A stretch of DNA of 64,000 nt from BOG-1155 sp963717985 (GCA_963717985.1 CAVQYC010000003.1:248001-312000), one strand, 5' to 3'; counted from the stretch's first letter, positions 1-8,078 are shown. Numbers and translations: made by a program. The notes: generated by a model from the letters alone, not told the origin.

Positions 1-162
1 GAAGGCCGGTATCACGAGGAGGCAGCCCGTGATATGAAGGTTTCCAGGGCAACTTTCGGGCGCATCGTCAACGGGGCCAGGCGTAAGGTGGCAGAGGCGC
101 TGATACGGGGTAAGGCCCTGAAAATAGAGACACACGACATCCACAAGGAGGATGCAGAATGA
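1..162 (+). CDS. DUF134 (UPF0251) family protein, 3' part
   Basis: The reading frame is open from the window edge to the TGA at 160-162, so only the last 53 residues are present. They contain a helix-turn-helix stretch (EEAARDMKVSRATFGRIV) followed by the RRKVAEAL and GKALKIE pattern typical of DUF134 proteins, small DNA-binding-like proteins of anaerobes. The stop overlaps the start of the next gene (ATGA), so the two are translationally coupled. DUF134 genes are commonly found beside NifX-type proteins, as here. The N-terminus lies outside the window. The actual DNA target is unknown. Confidence 0.8.
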   Translation, partial: EGRYHEEAARDMKVSRATFGRIVNGARRKVAEALIRGKALKIETHDIHKEDAE

Positions 163-539
163 AGGTATGTTTCGCGGTCGAGAAGGATGAAGGCATCAAC
201 AGTGCAGTCTATGGACATTTCGGCACGGCGCCCGTGTTCGTCATGGTCGATACGGAGACGGATGGCGTCGGTACGGTCGGCAACAAGGACGTCGACCACG
301 TGCACGGCGCGTGCAACCCGTTTCAGGCGATCGGCGGTCAGGCAGTCGATGCGGTTGTCGTGGGAGGCATAGGCGCGGGCGCCATCTCCGGACTCAATGC
401 GAGGGGCATTAAAGTGTACCGGTCCGGCGCTGAGACGGTCAAACAGAACATAGATCTCCTGAAAGAGGGCAAGCTCCCCCTGCTCACCATGCAGCATGCA
501 TGCGCCGGCCACTCAGATGGCAGTTGTGAACACCACTAG
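159..539 (+). CDS. NifX/NifB-type dinitrogenase iron-molybdenum cofactor domain protein
   Basis: A 126-residue protein that is almost entirely one NifX/NafY-like domain. It starts with KVCFAVEKDEG, has the HFGTAPVFVMVD strand-turn characteristic of the family, then VDAVVVGGIGAGAI and a C-terminal Cys/His-rich tail (HACAGHSDGSCEHH). In nitrogen fixation such domains carry Fe-Mo cofactor intermediates. Stand-alone copies in anaerobes are presumed Fe-S or metal-cluster carriers, and no nif genes are visible here. It overlaps the DUF134 gene by 4 bp and precedes an FmdB-type zinc ribbon gene, a common trio. The metal-carrier role is inference; the family call is firm. Confidence 0.85.
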   Translation: MKVCFAVEKDEGINSAVYGHFGTAPVFVMVDTETDGVGTVGNKDVDHVHGACNPFQAIGGQAVDAVVVGGIGAGAISGLNARGIKVYRSGAETVKQNIDLLKEGKLPLLTMQHACAGHSDGSCEHH

Positions 540-562
540 GCCACCAGGAGGAGGATACATCC

Positions 563-793
563 ATGCCGATCTATGAATATCGCTGTGAGAAATGCGGTGC
601 AATAACTGAAGTCCTGGTCCTTGGCAAAGAGGAGATGCCTGCCTGCGCGAAGTGCGGGAGTAAAGCCCTAGTGAAGCTTATGTCCGCGGCAAATGTCGGG
701 GCCGCCTCCCCGTCGTTCTCTCCCCCGGAAACCGGCGGCTGCTGCGGCTCTCCCGGTTCGTGCGGTAGTCCCGGAAGCTGCTGCTCCGGGTAG
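563..793 (+). CDS. FmdB family zinc-ribbon protein
   Basis: A 76-residue protein opening with MPIYEYRCEKCG and a second CxxC (CAKCG) about 20 residues later, the FmdB zinc-ribbon signature. The C-terminal 25 residues are low complexity and Cys/Gly/Ser rich (repeats of GSPGSC), a tail often seen in anaerobe members. An AGGAGGAGG ribosome-binding site lies at 546-554. It is last in the DUF134-NifX-FmdB group and is followed by a strong hairpin. Function is not established; FmdB proteins are thought to be regulators or metal-binding accessory proteins. Confidence 0.85.
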   Translation: MPIYEYRCEKCGAITEVLVLGKEEMPACAKCGSKALVKLMSAANVGAASPSFSPPETGGCCGSPGSCGSPGSCCSG

Positions 794-821
794 AACACGG
801 TGGAGATTCCAGCAGAAAAAG

Positions 822-861
822 AAGAGGTTGCCCAGAGTTCTCCGACCTTGGGCAACCTCTT
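822..861 (+). terminator. Hairpin after the DUF134-NifX-FmdB group
   Basis: A perfect 13-bp inverted repeat, AAGAGGTTGCCCA at 822-834 and TGGGCAACCTCTT at 849-861, encloses a 14-nt loop about 30 bp after the fmdB stop. The base after the stem is not a clean T run (TCCCGTC), so it may terminate inefficiently or protect the mRNA 3' end. It also faces a convergent operon on the minus strand. Confidence 0.6.
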
Positions 862-1004
862 CCCGTCAAATCAATGATCCAAACGTATAAAGCACCCCTA
901 TTAGGGCATTCGGAAGGCGGAAAGCTTCTTCTTGCTGGTCCGAGGGCTTTGCGAAAAATAATGGGAGGGTTCCCGGCAACAGGCATTATTCTTGAGAAAA
1001 GCCT

Positions 1005-1607
1005 TTACGGGCCAGATGAACGCTCTGCCGCCTCGTAGAGCCCCTCTCCCCGGCATGCCAGACACGTCGCACCATCCGCAAGGGGGTACGCCTCCTTACA
1101 TATCGGACAAACGGCAAACCGGCCCCGGCGCCTCTTTACGCGCACCCAGTCGGCAACCTTTACGCGCTGGATGCCGCATATGCCTGCACCGGCCCTCCGT
1201 GCCTCATCCAGCAAACGGTCAATTGGCTGCTCTTTCTTGGTCTTGAGCTTGAAGAACCATGCCTCGAGCTCCGGCCAGGCGCTTATCTTTACAGGGTCTA
1301 TGAAGACCCGGATTCCTTCCCCGGTCTCTTTGCCATAGAGGGTGAGGGCAAACCGCCCCACATCGATCACCTTAACCCAACCGTTGCCTAAGGTGCAGGG
1401 CGTAAGAAGCTGAACGGCGTCGGGCAGGCACTTGGAGGTCTCGCATACGGCGTCAAACAACCCCTTTCCCTGAAGACGGCTGCAAGCCAGATCCACCATG
1501 AATCCACCGACAATCACGCCTATGGCCTCGAAGCCATGGAAAGACCGCACACGGTCGACGAACTCCTCGAAGGTGTAGGATCGAATACGAACGGTTGAAT
1601 CATTCAT
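1005..1607 (-). CDS. FmdE family protein with C-terminal zinc ribbon
   Basis: A 200-residue protein. The N-terminal part (about 1-150) matches the FmdE fold: HGFEAIGVIVGGFMVDLA is the conserved opening, followed by a Cys-containing segment (CLPDAVQLLTPCTLGNG). The C-terminus has a CxxC-x14-CxxC zinc ribbon (CPICKEAYPLADGATCLAC). FmdE was named as subunit E of formylmethanofuran dehydrogenase, but in bacteria it accompanies molybdopterin enzymes. Here it is last in a minus-strand operon of a molybdopterin oxidoreductase, an Fe-S protein and a truncated flavoprotein. Its start overlaps the end of the flavoprotein fragment, implying translational coupling. Its biochemical role is unknown. Confidence 0.8.
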   Translation of the reverse strand: MNDSTVRIRSYTFEEFVDRVRSFHGFEAIGVIVGGFMVDLACSRLQGKGLFDAVCETSKCLPDAVQLLTPCTLGNGWVKVIDVGRFALTLYGKETGEGIRVFIDPVKISAWPELEAWFFKLKTKKEQPIDRLLDEARRAGAGICGIQRVKVADWVRVKRRRGRFAVCPICKEAYPLADGATCLACRGEGLYEAAERSSGP

Positions 1608-1933
1608 TGCCGACGCCCGATTACACGCATCCGCGCATCGATCTCTTTCCTCCGAACCGTCCCGTCCTCGGAAGCATCGGACGAACGCTCCGCTGCCGCG
1701 CCAAAATGGCAGGTTACGTCATGGGCAGGGTAGAATCCCGATCCGAAGGGGAAGCAGTACTCCCAGGGGATGGCCCCTTTCAGAAAGTACGGTGCGAGCA
1801 TGGGGTTGAAGGCCGGCCCGTCGACATCGGATGCCAGATGGATCTCTCCGCAGTAGCCCGAGCCGCGGGCCGCCATTACCGCAGAAAGGGCTGCGCCCCC
1901 ATTCCCAAGGATAAGGAGACGTTCGTCCCTCAC
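1604..1933 (-). pseudogene. Truncated FAD/NAD(P)-dependent oxidoreductase (N-terminal fragment)
   Basis: The 109-residue frame starts with a good Rossmann FAD-binding motif (LLILGNGGAALSAVMAARGSG) and the segment NPMLAPYFLKGAIPWEY expected in an NADH-dependent flavoprotein oxidoreductase. The family is normally about 400 residues. After about residue 75 the sequence loses resemblance and stops, directly overlapping the fmdE start. The NAD-binding and dimerisation domains are absent from this locus, so an internal deletion is likelier than a frameshift. Position between the Fe-S subunit gene and fmdE suggests it once supplied NAD(P)H electrons to the molybdoenzyme. It could still be expressed as a small FAD-domain protein. 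Confidence 0.65.
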
Positions 1934-1937
1934 GGAT

Positions 1938-2465
1938 TTACACGTCTCCCGAGGAAATAACGATGAGTGACCGCAGCAGCTTGACGGATGCCTTGTCCGC
2001 CTTCTTCTCGCTCATCTCCTCGACCGGACCGGCATCGAGGGCCCCGGAGGGACAAACAAGCACGCACGCCGGCTTCATACCGTGCTCCCTCCGGACGCAG
2101 CAGAGGTCGCACTTGGCCATACGCCCATCCTCCGGAAACTTGGGCGCACCGAAGGCACATGCGAGCTCACATGAGTGGCATCCGACGCAAAGGTCCCGGT
2201 CGACGACCACAGCTCCGTCCTCCGCCCTTCTGTGGATGGCAGTTGTCGGACAGGCTATGATGCATGGGGCATTCCCACAGTGCTGGCAGGAAAGGGAGAA
2301 GTGGTCGATCCGGGCGGACGGGTATGCCCCGGACTCCAGCCCGGTGACGTGGCGGAAGGCGACCGTATCGTCCGCATCGAGGTCGTTTTGGTCCTGACAG
2401 GCCACCACGCACGCCATACAGCCCGAACAACGGGTCACGTCAAAGGAAAAAACAAACTGGCTCAT
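1938..2465 (-). CDS. Four-cluster ferredoxin-like subunit (DmsB/PhsB type)
   Basis: A 175-residue electron-transfer subunit of the CISM (DMSO/polysulfide reductase) type. Four cysteine groups are visible: CSGCMACVVAC near residue 14, CQHCGNAPCIIAC near 60, CVGCHSCELAC near 92, and a last group with CDLCC and CVLVC near 120-140. This predicts four [4Fe-4S] clusters. There is no signal peptide. The start overlaps the end of the molybdopterin subunit gene by 4 bp, so the two are almost certainly partners. It would pass electrons between the molybdenum site and a redox partner, possibly the broken flavoprotein downstream. Confidence 0.88.
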   Translation of the reverse strand: MSQFVFSFDVTRCSGCMACVVACQDQNDLDADDTVAFRHVTGLESGAYPSARIDHFSLSCQHCGNAPCIIACPTTAIHRRAEDGAVVVDRDLCVGCHSCELACAFGAPKFPEDGRMAKCDLCCVRREHGMKPACVLVCPSGALDAGPVEEMSEKKADKASVKLLRSLIVISSGDV

Positions 2466-4621
2466 TGCGCACCTCCCTCACCTCCGAGCTTGCTTACCTC
2501 GCACAAGAGAGACTTGTAGCCGGGATAGCCCGAGATGGGATCGCGGTACCCCGGATCGATCAGATCATTGGCGTCGGCCGAGGGGAAGCCGTGGTACACG
2601 CTCACCACTCCGGGAGGCACAAGCTCGGTCAGATTGGCCCGGACGCGGATTGCGTCTCTCGTTGTGGCGAGTTGTACCCATTCACCGGCCACGACTCCGC
2701 GTACACGTGCGTCCAGAGGATTGATATCGACGGTGGGGTCCGGATGGAGCTTCCTGGCCCAAGGGATGCGATGCATCCTCGAATGCATGTGCATGGGGAG
2801 GCGGGCGCCGGTGGTAAGAACGAGGGGGTAAACCCTTGCTATGTCAGGGGTGGAGACAGGGCTTTGTTCGGGTTCCCGGTAAACGGGAAGAGGGTCCAGG
2901 CCGGCCTCCTTCAGTACGAGGGAGGTAAACTCCATCTTGCCGGAAGGGGTAGGAAAACCGGACTCCCTGTACTTTTCGTAAGGCGTCCCCTTGCGGTCGG
3001 CGAGGAAGAGCCCCTCTGGATGTCCTGACACATCCGCAATGCGAATGCCGGAGGGCTCGAAGATCCAGTCAAGGCACGCTTCGTGTCCTCGTGCGAGCAG
3101 ACTGTCCTCCGGGGTGAGCCTGCGGCTGAGATCTACGATGATATCCACGTCGGAACGCGACTCGTAAAGGGGCGGAATGACGGGTTCGGTCCAGATGGCA
3201 TATCTTGAGGGGAAGATGGCGAGCTCGTTTCTCTCGAAGGAGGTGCACGCCGGAAGGACGATGTCGGCAAGGCGCGCCGAATCGGTCATGAACAGGTCAA
3301 CGTCCACAAAAAAGTCGAGCTGCTTCAGGCTCTCACGCATGAAGTCCGCCCCGGACCACATGCGGTAGTTGAGGCCAAAGCCTAAGACCGCCCGGATGGG
3401 ATATGGTTTTTTGCTCCGGATCTGGAAGGGCAGCATCGTGGCCTGGGCTTCGGTCATGAGACTGCACCATACGGGATAGCGGTCCTGGCCTATGCGCGGC
3501 GCCATCTCCTCCCATGGCCGGGTTTGCTCGAATTCGTCCTCTCGATGTTTCAACCCGGTAGGGCGGTGATAGTAAGAAGAGGGGACCACGTGGTTGCCGC
3601 CCCTCCGGTCGAAATTGCCCGTGAGGCCGATGAGGGCGGTGATGGCCCGATGGTTCTGCACGCCATTCGTGTGGTGGACGGTCACGCTCGCGCTTCCGAC
3701 CATGGCCGCCGGTCTTGACGTGGCGTAGAGCCGGGCCGCCTTGATGATATCCTCTGCCGGCACCCCCGTGATCCGCTCGGTCACGACAGGGGAGAACTCG
3801 CGGACGTAAGACTTGTATTCCTCAAACCCTAAGGTCCAGTTTTCCACGAATTCCCGGTCATAGAGGTCTTCCTCTATGATCACGTTGGCCATGCCGAGAG
3901 CAAGTGCGCCCGATGTGCCGGGGCGGAGCCGGAGATGGACATCCGCGTGAGCGGCCAAGGATGTGAGCAGGGGGCCCACATCGATGAGCTTTGCGCCCCG
4001 CTCCATGGCGTCGAAGAAACGGGCGACCTGAGGCGCCGAGGAATACGAGGGGTTCGAGCTCCAGTTGAGGATGCACGAGGTATCCTTAAGCTCAGGTCCG
4101 CCCGCGCATCCATAGTTCAGGCGGTTCGCCAGGACGGTTGCGAGGAAACAGGTGCTCGACTCGGTGCAAAAGTTCGGGGAGCCGAAGGAATGGGCCAACC
4201 GCTTGAAAAACGGCCTCAACCACTTGGGGTAGCCGGCGAAAAAAACAACCGACTCGGGTCCCGATTCCCCCTTGATGGCGAGCAGCCTGGAGGAGATCCT
4301 TTGGAGGGCTTCGTCCCAGGAGATGGGGGCATACGCCCCGGAGCCTCGCTCCCCGGTCCGGATGAGAGGGGTGCGCAGGCGCTCGGCATTGTAGACCCAC
4401 TGTCGGCTCGCCGCGCCCTTGGCGCAGAGGACACCCCTGTTGACCGGGTTTTCCCCTGCCCCTTCAACCTTCACGATGCGGCCGTCCCGCACATAGGCAC
4501 TGATGCCGCACTGCGCACCGCAGATGGAACAGAGGGTCTTCTTTACTTCTATACCGGTATCCGCGCCGGCTATCCTTGCGCGAATCAGGCCCTCTTTTGA
4601 TATCCCGGACCCTTTCTTCAT
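2462..4621 (-). CDS. Molybdopterin-dependent oxidoreductase, CISM family catalytic subunit
   Basis: A 719-residue enzyme of the DMSO reductase superfamily. The N-terminal [4Fe-4S] motif CxxCxxxC (CSICGAQCG) with the fourth Cys in GVLCAKG is at about residues 31-67. The Mo-site region FCTESSTCFLA at about 150 offers Cys or Ser as ligand. The C-terminal guanine-dinucleotide domain begins around 600 (LVLTTGARLPMHMHSRMHRIPW). No twin-arginine signal is present, so a cytoplasmic location is likely, unlike exported PhsA/PsrA. Substrate cannot be assigned from sequence. The SD AGGAGG sits 7 nt before the ATG. A possible promoter (TTGTGC, 19 nt, TACAAT) lies 52 bp upstream of the gene at 4673-4703 on the minus strand. 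Confidence 0.85.
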   Translation of the reverse strand: MKKGSGISKEGLIRARIAGADTGIEVKKTLCSICGAQCGISAYVRDGRIVKVEGAGENPVNRGVLCAKGAASRQWVYNAERLRTPLIRTGERGSGAYAPISWDEALQRISSRLLAIKGESGPESVVFFAGYPKWLRPFFKRLAHSFGSPNFCTESSTCFLATVLANRLNYGCAGGPELKDTSCILNWSSNPSYSSAPQVARFFDAMERGAKLIDVGPLLTSLAAHADVHLRLRPGTSGALALGMANVIIEEDLYDREFVENWTLGFEEYKSYVREFSPVVTERITGVPAEDIIKAARLYATSRPAAMVGSASVTVHHTNGVQNHRAITALIGLTGNFDRRGGNHVVPSSYYHRPTGLKHREDEFEQTRPWEEMAPRIGQDRYPVWCSLMTEAQATMLPFQIRSKKPYPIRAVLGFGLNYRMWSGADFMRESLKQLDFFVDVDLFMTDSARLADIVLPACTSFERNELAIFPSRYAIWTEPVIPPLYESRSDVDIIVDLSRRLTPEDSLLARGHEACLDWIFEPSGIRIADVSGHPEGLFLADRKGTPYEKYRESGFPTPSGKMEFTSLVLKEAGLDPLPVYREPEQSPVSTPDIARVYPLVLTTGARLPMHMHSRMHRIPWARKLHPDPTVDINPLDARVRGVVAGEWVQLATTRDAIRVRANLTELVPPGVVSVYHGFPSADANDLIDPGYRDPISGYPGYKSLLCEVSKLGGEGGAQ

Positions 4622-4877
4622 GTGGCAACCTCCTATGAGGGCCTGCCCTGTTCGTTTCGTCGACCTGGCACTATTGTACCAAAGCTTCGGGAAAAACGCA
4701 CAAGCTTTCCGTCAGGAGGCCGGTACGAGGTAAACAAGGCTCAGTAGCGACGGTTCGGGAATTTCCCGGTAGAGATGAAAACGACCGCCGGCGAGCAGGT
4801 AGGTGGGGCATGCATTACTTGCCTAAAGTAACGGAATGTGTTGCTTTGGCAGAGCAATCCATCACGAGTTGAGGGAA

Positions 4878-5036
4878 ATGCCGGCAAAGGACTTCATATC
4901 CCAGATGATGGCCGAAGGCCGCTACTGTTTCAGCCCGCGCGAGGCCGAAATCTTCTCCATCACAAAATGGCACTACGAGCGATTTACTGGCTCTTCTGAC
5001 GATTTAGGCAACGCATGCCACAACCTCAGGGTTTGA
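4878..5036 (+). pseudogene. Possible N-terminal fragment of an AbiEi-like antitoxin
   Basis: A short frame encodes about 52 residues beginning MPAKDFISQMMAEGRYCFSP. The pattern (an EGRY-x-FS-x-x-EA helix near the N-terminus) resembles the start of AbiEi-type transcriptional antitoxins, but the rest of such a protein (150-200 residues) is missing. It lies in the 4622-5040 interval, where I see no other gene. The higA gene converges on it from the right. The call is tentative; chance coding is a real alternative. Confidence 0.25.
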
Positions 5037-5040
5037 TGGG

Positions 5041-5340
5041 CTACGCCTGGGCAAATGTATGAATTCCGGCCAGCTTGCGGCCGATGGCCTTTTCTGCGAT
5101 CTTCAGGTCATAGGCCGCCTGCAGGTTAATCCAGTACTGGGGGGTCTGGCCGAACGCCTTGGCGAAAAGCAGGGCCATTTCGGCGGTGACGGGTCGTTGT
5201 CCCTTGATGACATGGGAAATTCTCATAGCCGACAGTCCCACAGTGCGGGCAAATTCCGCCCGAGAAACTCCCAGTTCGTCTATGATCTCTTTGAGAAACT
5301 CTCCCGGATGGATAGGCGGAAGATTGTTTTTGGGATTCAT
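5041..5340 (-). CDS. higA: HigA-type antitoxin (XRE helix-turn-helix)
   Basis: A 99-residue protein with the classic HigA opening (PPIHPGEFLKEIIDELGVSR), an XRE helix-turn-helix (SRAEFARTVGLSAMRISHVI) and the conserved PVTAEMALLFAKAFGQTPQYW segment. It binds and neutralises the HigB toxin encoded just upstream on the same strand and should repress the shared promoter. Toxin-first gene order is typical of higBA. A 12-nt gap separates the two genes. Confidence 0.92.
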   Translation of the reverse strand: MNPKNNLPPIHPGEFLKEIIDELGVSRAEFARTVGLSAMRISHVIKGQRPVTAEMALLFAKAFGQTPQYWINLQAAYDLKIAEKAIGRKLAGIHTFAQA

Positions 5341-5352
5341 GGTGTTGCCTCC

Positions 5353-5634
5353 TCAGTGATAATCTGCAATTTCAACGTCGTAAGCCTCTCCTTTTTGGAA
5401 CCGGAAGCAGAGACGCCATTGATCGTTGATGCGAATGTTCCATTGGCCGGCGCGGTCCCCTTTCAGCGGCTCCATGCGATTGGACGGCGGCATGCGAAGA
5501 TCATCAAGAACCGTGGCTGCGTCGAGTTGCGTCAGTCTTTTGACTGCCCGCTTCAGGACATCAGGCGGAAACCGCTTGGATGCACCAGTGGTAAAAAGGC
5601 GCTCTGTCTCGGAATCCGCAAACGTTCTGATCAT
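5353..5634 (-). CDS. higB: HigB/RelE-type toxin (mRNA interferase)
   Basis: A 93-residue RelE-superfamily toxin read from the ATG at 5634, which gives the family start MIRTFADSETERLF; a longer in-frame start at 5652 exists. Conserved segments are RLTQLDAATVLDDLRMPPSNRMEPLKG-type core and the C-terminal GQWNIRINDQWRLCFRF, including the catalytic-region Arg and the hydrophobic beta-strand. HigB toxins cleave mRNA on the ribosome. It is co-transcribed with higA from a promoter that carries a dyad, so autorepression is likely. Confidence 0.9.
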   Translation of the reverse strand: MIRTFADSETERLFTTGASKRFPPDVLKRAVKRLTQLDAATVLDDLRMPPSNRMEPLKGDRAGQWNIRINDQWRLCFRFQKGEAYDVEIADYH

Positions 5635-5641
5635 TGGAATA

Positions 5642-5669
5642 AGTATAAACAATTTGTTTACAATGTCAA
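5642..5669 (-). promoter_or_regulatory. Sigma-70 promoter with operator for higBA
   Basis: On the minus strand TTGACA (5664-5669) and TATACT (5642-5647) are separated by 16 nt, a near-consensus promoter ending just upstream of higB. Between them lies a nearly perfect dyad ATAAACAA-T-TTGTTTAC (5645-5661, plus strand), placed where a HigA dimer would block RNA polymerase. Autorepression is inference from family behaviour. Confidence 0.75.
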
Positions 5670-5936
5670 GAAGGCCGGAGTAGATTTATCACGCTGAACT
5701 GCCGCGCTCCTCTCGATCACGGCTCTGCACTGCCGTCTTATTCTGTCGATCGCCATTGCCTTCCTTTGCTCGTTCTTGATGCGTGGGTTCAGAAGCGCGC
5801 TGTTGGCGGCGCGGATTACGTCAAGGTAGTCTTCCGATTCGTCCAGCGCCTTCTTGACCAACCCCCCTGCCGCATCGAGGATCGCATAGACGCGCTTCTT
5901 AAGGCGGTCGCGCTCGTTCTTTTCTTCCGCCAGCAA
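5658..5936 (-). CDS. Hypothetical helical protein, possibly 5'-truncated
   Basis: A frame of about 92 residues starting at a TTG with no clear ribosome-binding site. The product is highly charged and predicted helical (MLAEEKNERDRLKKRVYAIL). I recognise no family. The frame continues open upstream to about 5960, the junction with the truncated integrase, so the original 5' end may have been lost in the same rearrangement. It is co-oriented with higBA. Confidence 0.4.
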   Translation of the reverse strand: MLAEEKNERDRLKKRVYAILDAAGGLVKKALDESEDYLDVIRAANSALLNPRIKNEQRKAMAIDRIRRQCRAVIERSAAVQRDKSTPAFLTL

Positions 5937-5958
5937 TTCCGCCAGGCGGCGGCGCTCG

Positions 5959-6597
5959 ATGTTTAATGTAGCAAAGAAGCGCTGGAAGTGGGTGAAAGAG
6001 AACCTGGTCAGCGACGGCGATCTTCAATTTTCCATCGGCAACAGGAACGCCCGCGGCAGGTGGTTGACCGTTGAAGAAGAACAGGTCCTGCTGGCCAACG
6101 CGACAAATCCTATCTGGTTGAGACCGCTGCTGATTACTGCCCTGCATACAGGAATGCGGAGAGGTGAATTGCTGGCTCTCACCTGGAAGGATATCGACTT
6201 CGAGGCAAGACTTAGTCGGGTCGAAAAGTCGAAGAACGGGGAGAAAAGGTCCATCCCTATGTCTCAGACGCTTCGCGACACTCTCAAGGCGATCAAGGTG
6301 CGAGATATCTCAGGCAAGGTGTTTCCGATCTCAATAAGGAGCGTGAGATGCGCTTACGACAAGACCTTAGAGAAAACCGGGATCACTAATTTCCATTTTC
6401 ATGACCTTCGGCACACTTTCGCCACCCGACTCGTTCAAAACGGGGCAGATCTTTACAAAGTGCAGAAGCTGCTGGGTCACAAGAGCATCACCATGACGCA
6501 ACGCTATGCTTATCACTATCCGGAAAGCTTGAGGTCGAGCGTCGAGATTTTGGACCGTGTCACAAATTTGTCACATTCCAGGGCGGTGCAGGTTTGA
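5959..6597 (+). pseudogene. Tyrosine recombinase, N-terminally truncated remnant
   Basis: The 212-residue frame holds a nearly complete catalytic domain: TALHTGMRRGELLALTWKDI contains the first catalytic Arg, HDLRHTFATRL the His-x-x-Arg, LLGHKSITMTQRYAYH the second His and the Tyr. The arm-type and core-binding N-terminal domains are missing, and the frame starts at the rearrangement junction near 5955. The frame ends 33 bp before the intact tRNA-Leu gene. It is probably a decayed integrase of an earlier element that used the same tRNA site. Confidence 0.75.
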
Positions 6598-6622
6598 CAC
6601 CCACCGCAAAACCGCGTAAAAT
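6594..6622 (+). promoter_or_regulatory. tRNA-Leu promoter
   Basis: TTGACA (6594-6599) and TAAAAT (6617-6622) with a 17-nt spacer end 8 bp before the tRNA-Leu gene. The -35 box overlaps the last codons of the integrase remnant, so the promoter was there before or was preserved through the insertion. Confidence 0.7.
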
Positions 6623-6629
6623 AAGGCAG

Positions 6630-6717
6630 GCCGAAGTGGTGGAACAGGCAGACGCGCCGGACTCAAAATCCGGTGGGGTATCCCCCCGTGCGGGTTCAAT
6701 TCCCGCCTTCGGCACCA
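6630..6717 (+). tRNA. tRNA-Leu(CAA)
   Basis: The acceptor stem GCCGAAG (6630-6636) pairs with CTTCGGC (6707-6713), followed by encoded ACCA. The anticodon stem CCGGA/TCCGG encloses the loop CTCAAAA, anticodon CAA, reading UUG. A long variable arm (GGGGTATCCCC) marks a class II tRNA, consistent with leucine. Its 3' part is the attachment site of the downstream integrative element, which keeps the tRNA intact. Confidence 0.95.
6660..6717 (+). repeat. attL (3' half of tRNA-Leu)
   Basis: Direct repeat partner of 19694-19752. The shared blocks are GACTCAAAATCCGGTGGGG and CCGTGCGGGTTC followed, after one mismatch, by ATTCCCGCCTTCGGCACCA. The copies differ by a few bases and one indel in the variable arm. 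Confidence 0.8.
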
Positions 6718-6752
6718 ATAATTCCAACAACTTAAGCTCTTCAGTCAGCATC

Positions 6753-7844
6753 TTAGTCGTGCCTCTTGAATGGGATTGTGCCCGTAATTGTGCCCGTCTG
6801 TGCCTGCTCCAGTAATTCCCGGTTTTCTTCGTGAAGGGTGGTCACACGCCGCATAGCTTCCTTAAGGTCTTCCTCGTTGGTGATGTTGTAGCGGTCAAAG
6901 ACGGCCCGTGTCTTGTGGCCGCTGATCTTCATGGCTACCTTTTCTGACACATTCTTGCGGACCATATTTCTTATCGCGGTTCTCCTCAAGTCATGGAGCA
7001 ACTTCCCCGGCATTCTTGCCCGCTCGCAGGCACTGGCCCAGGCATCACGGAAATCCTTCAATCTCTTCCCTTGCCTGAAGAACACGTAAGGACAGGCAGG
7101 GTACAGAGAATCGCGCATCGTCTTCTGATTCAGGATGACCTCGTACAATTCCCCATCCAGATAGATTACCCTCGGTTCATTGTTCTTCGTGGTCCCCGCC
7201 TCAAGCGTGATCTTTCGCTCGAAGACATTGACCTGCTTCCACGTGAGAGATAACATTTCCGCTTTCCTCATGCCCGTGAAATAGGCCATAGTCAAGACGG
7301 GCTTCAGATAGTCGGGCAATTCGTTTCGCAGCTTGACATACTCGTCGTACTCGAAGTATCCCGTCCTTACGTTGTTCTCTGCCAGCTTCGGGACATGTGG
7401 AACCCGCAGCATCTTGGGCGGCGTGCTGTTGGCGGCAATGGTAAACATCCTCGTAAGCGCCGACAGTTCGCGATTAATCGTCCCGTTTGCCGCTCCGCTT
7501 TCCTGTCTCTCGACAATGTATTCCTTGATCCGCGCCGTGGTGATTTCCGCCACCCGCCAACCCGCAAACTTCTTCTCCAGGTGCACCTTGCTCCCTTCCG
7601 CACGCTCAAGGGACTTCTTCGCGTTCATCTTGTAGTCTGTAATGAAATCGGCGGCGATCTCGTCAAACCTGATCCGCTCTATTTGCAGCCCTTGGAAACG
7701 CCCCTCGACAATCTCACCCTCCCGCTTTTTCAGCAGCCTCTTGGCCTCTTTTTCCTTGTCCGAATGGCTGCTTTCACGGTAGGGTTTCCCGTTACGGTAA
7801 TACTTGATCCACCATATCTCGCCGCGTCGATACATGCTTCCCAT
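6753..7844 (-). CDS. int: Tyrosine site-specific integrase
   Basis: About 363 residues from the ATG at 7844, which follows TAGGAGGGG (7851-7859) at good spacing; a longer in-frame start at 7892 would overlap the upstream gene. An N-terminal arm-binding region (MYRRGEIWWIKYYRNGKPYR) is followed by a SAM-like core-binding domain and the catalytic domain with FTGMRKAEMLSLTW (Arg), KTKNNEP (beta-hairpin Lys), HDLRRTAIRNM (His-x-x-Arg), SGHKTRAVFDRY (His and nucleophile Tyr). It ends 36 bp from the tRNA-Leu 3' end, so it is the integrase of this element. A fragment of a close relative lies at 57958-58098. Confidence 0.92.
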   Translation of the reverse strand: MGSMYRRGEIWWIKYYRNGKPYRESSHSDKEKEAKRLLKKREGEIVEGRFQGLQIERIRFDEIAADFITDYKMNAKKSLERAEGSKVHLEKKFAGWRVAEITTARIKEYIVERQESGAANGTINRELSALTRMFTIAANSTPPKMLRVPHVPKLAENNVRTGYFEYDEYVKLRNELPDYLKPVLTMAYFTGMRKAEMLSLTWKQVNVFERKITLEAGTTKNNEPRVIYLDGELYEVILNQKTMRDSLYPACPYVFFRQGKRLKDFRDAWASACERARMPGKLLHDLRRTAIRNMVRKNVSEKVAMKISGHKTRAVFDRYNITNEEDLKEAMRRVTTLHEENRELLEQAQTGTITGTIPFKRHD

Positions 7845-7855
7845 ATCAGCCCCTC

Positions 7856-8065
7856 CTAAAAGGTGAACTTGGTCTTGCTGGTCTCGATCCACTTGTCCAT
7901 GTCTGTTATATCCAGGAAGTACTTACCGGCCACGTTAATGTGAGCTATTTCCCCCTTCCATATAAGCCCTCTCACGGTCCAAGGGCTGAAGCCCATGTAG
8001 ACCGCCGCTTCCTTAATCGGGTAAAGCCGTCTCTGAACTACAGTTGGAGGTCTGTTGCCTTTCAC
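7856..8065 (-). CDS. Excisionase-like helix-turn-helix protein
   Basis: A 69-residue protein with a MerR/excisionase-type winged HTH: RRLYPIKEAAVYMGFSPWTV and then GEIAHINVAGKYFLDITDMDKWI. It starts at GTG 8065 and ends 12 bp before the integrase start, matching xis-int gene pairs. It probably controls integrase directionality or expression. No catalytic function expected. Confidence 0.75.
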   Translation of the reverse strand: MKGNRPPTVVQRRLYPIKEAAVYMGFSPWTVRGLIWKGEIAHINVAGKYFLDITDMDKWIETSKTKFTF

Positions 8066-8078
8066 CGTGAAACCTCGC

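Noticed and set aside
4622..4835. Moco riboswitch upstream of the molybdopterin enzyme
   Set aside because: I could not fold the leader into the conserved core of that riboswitch; only a possible weak promoter was found.
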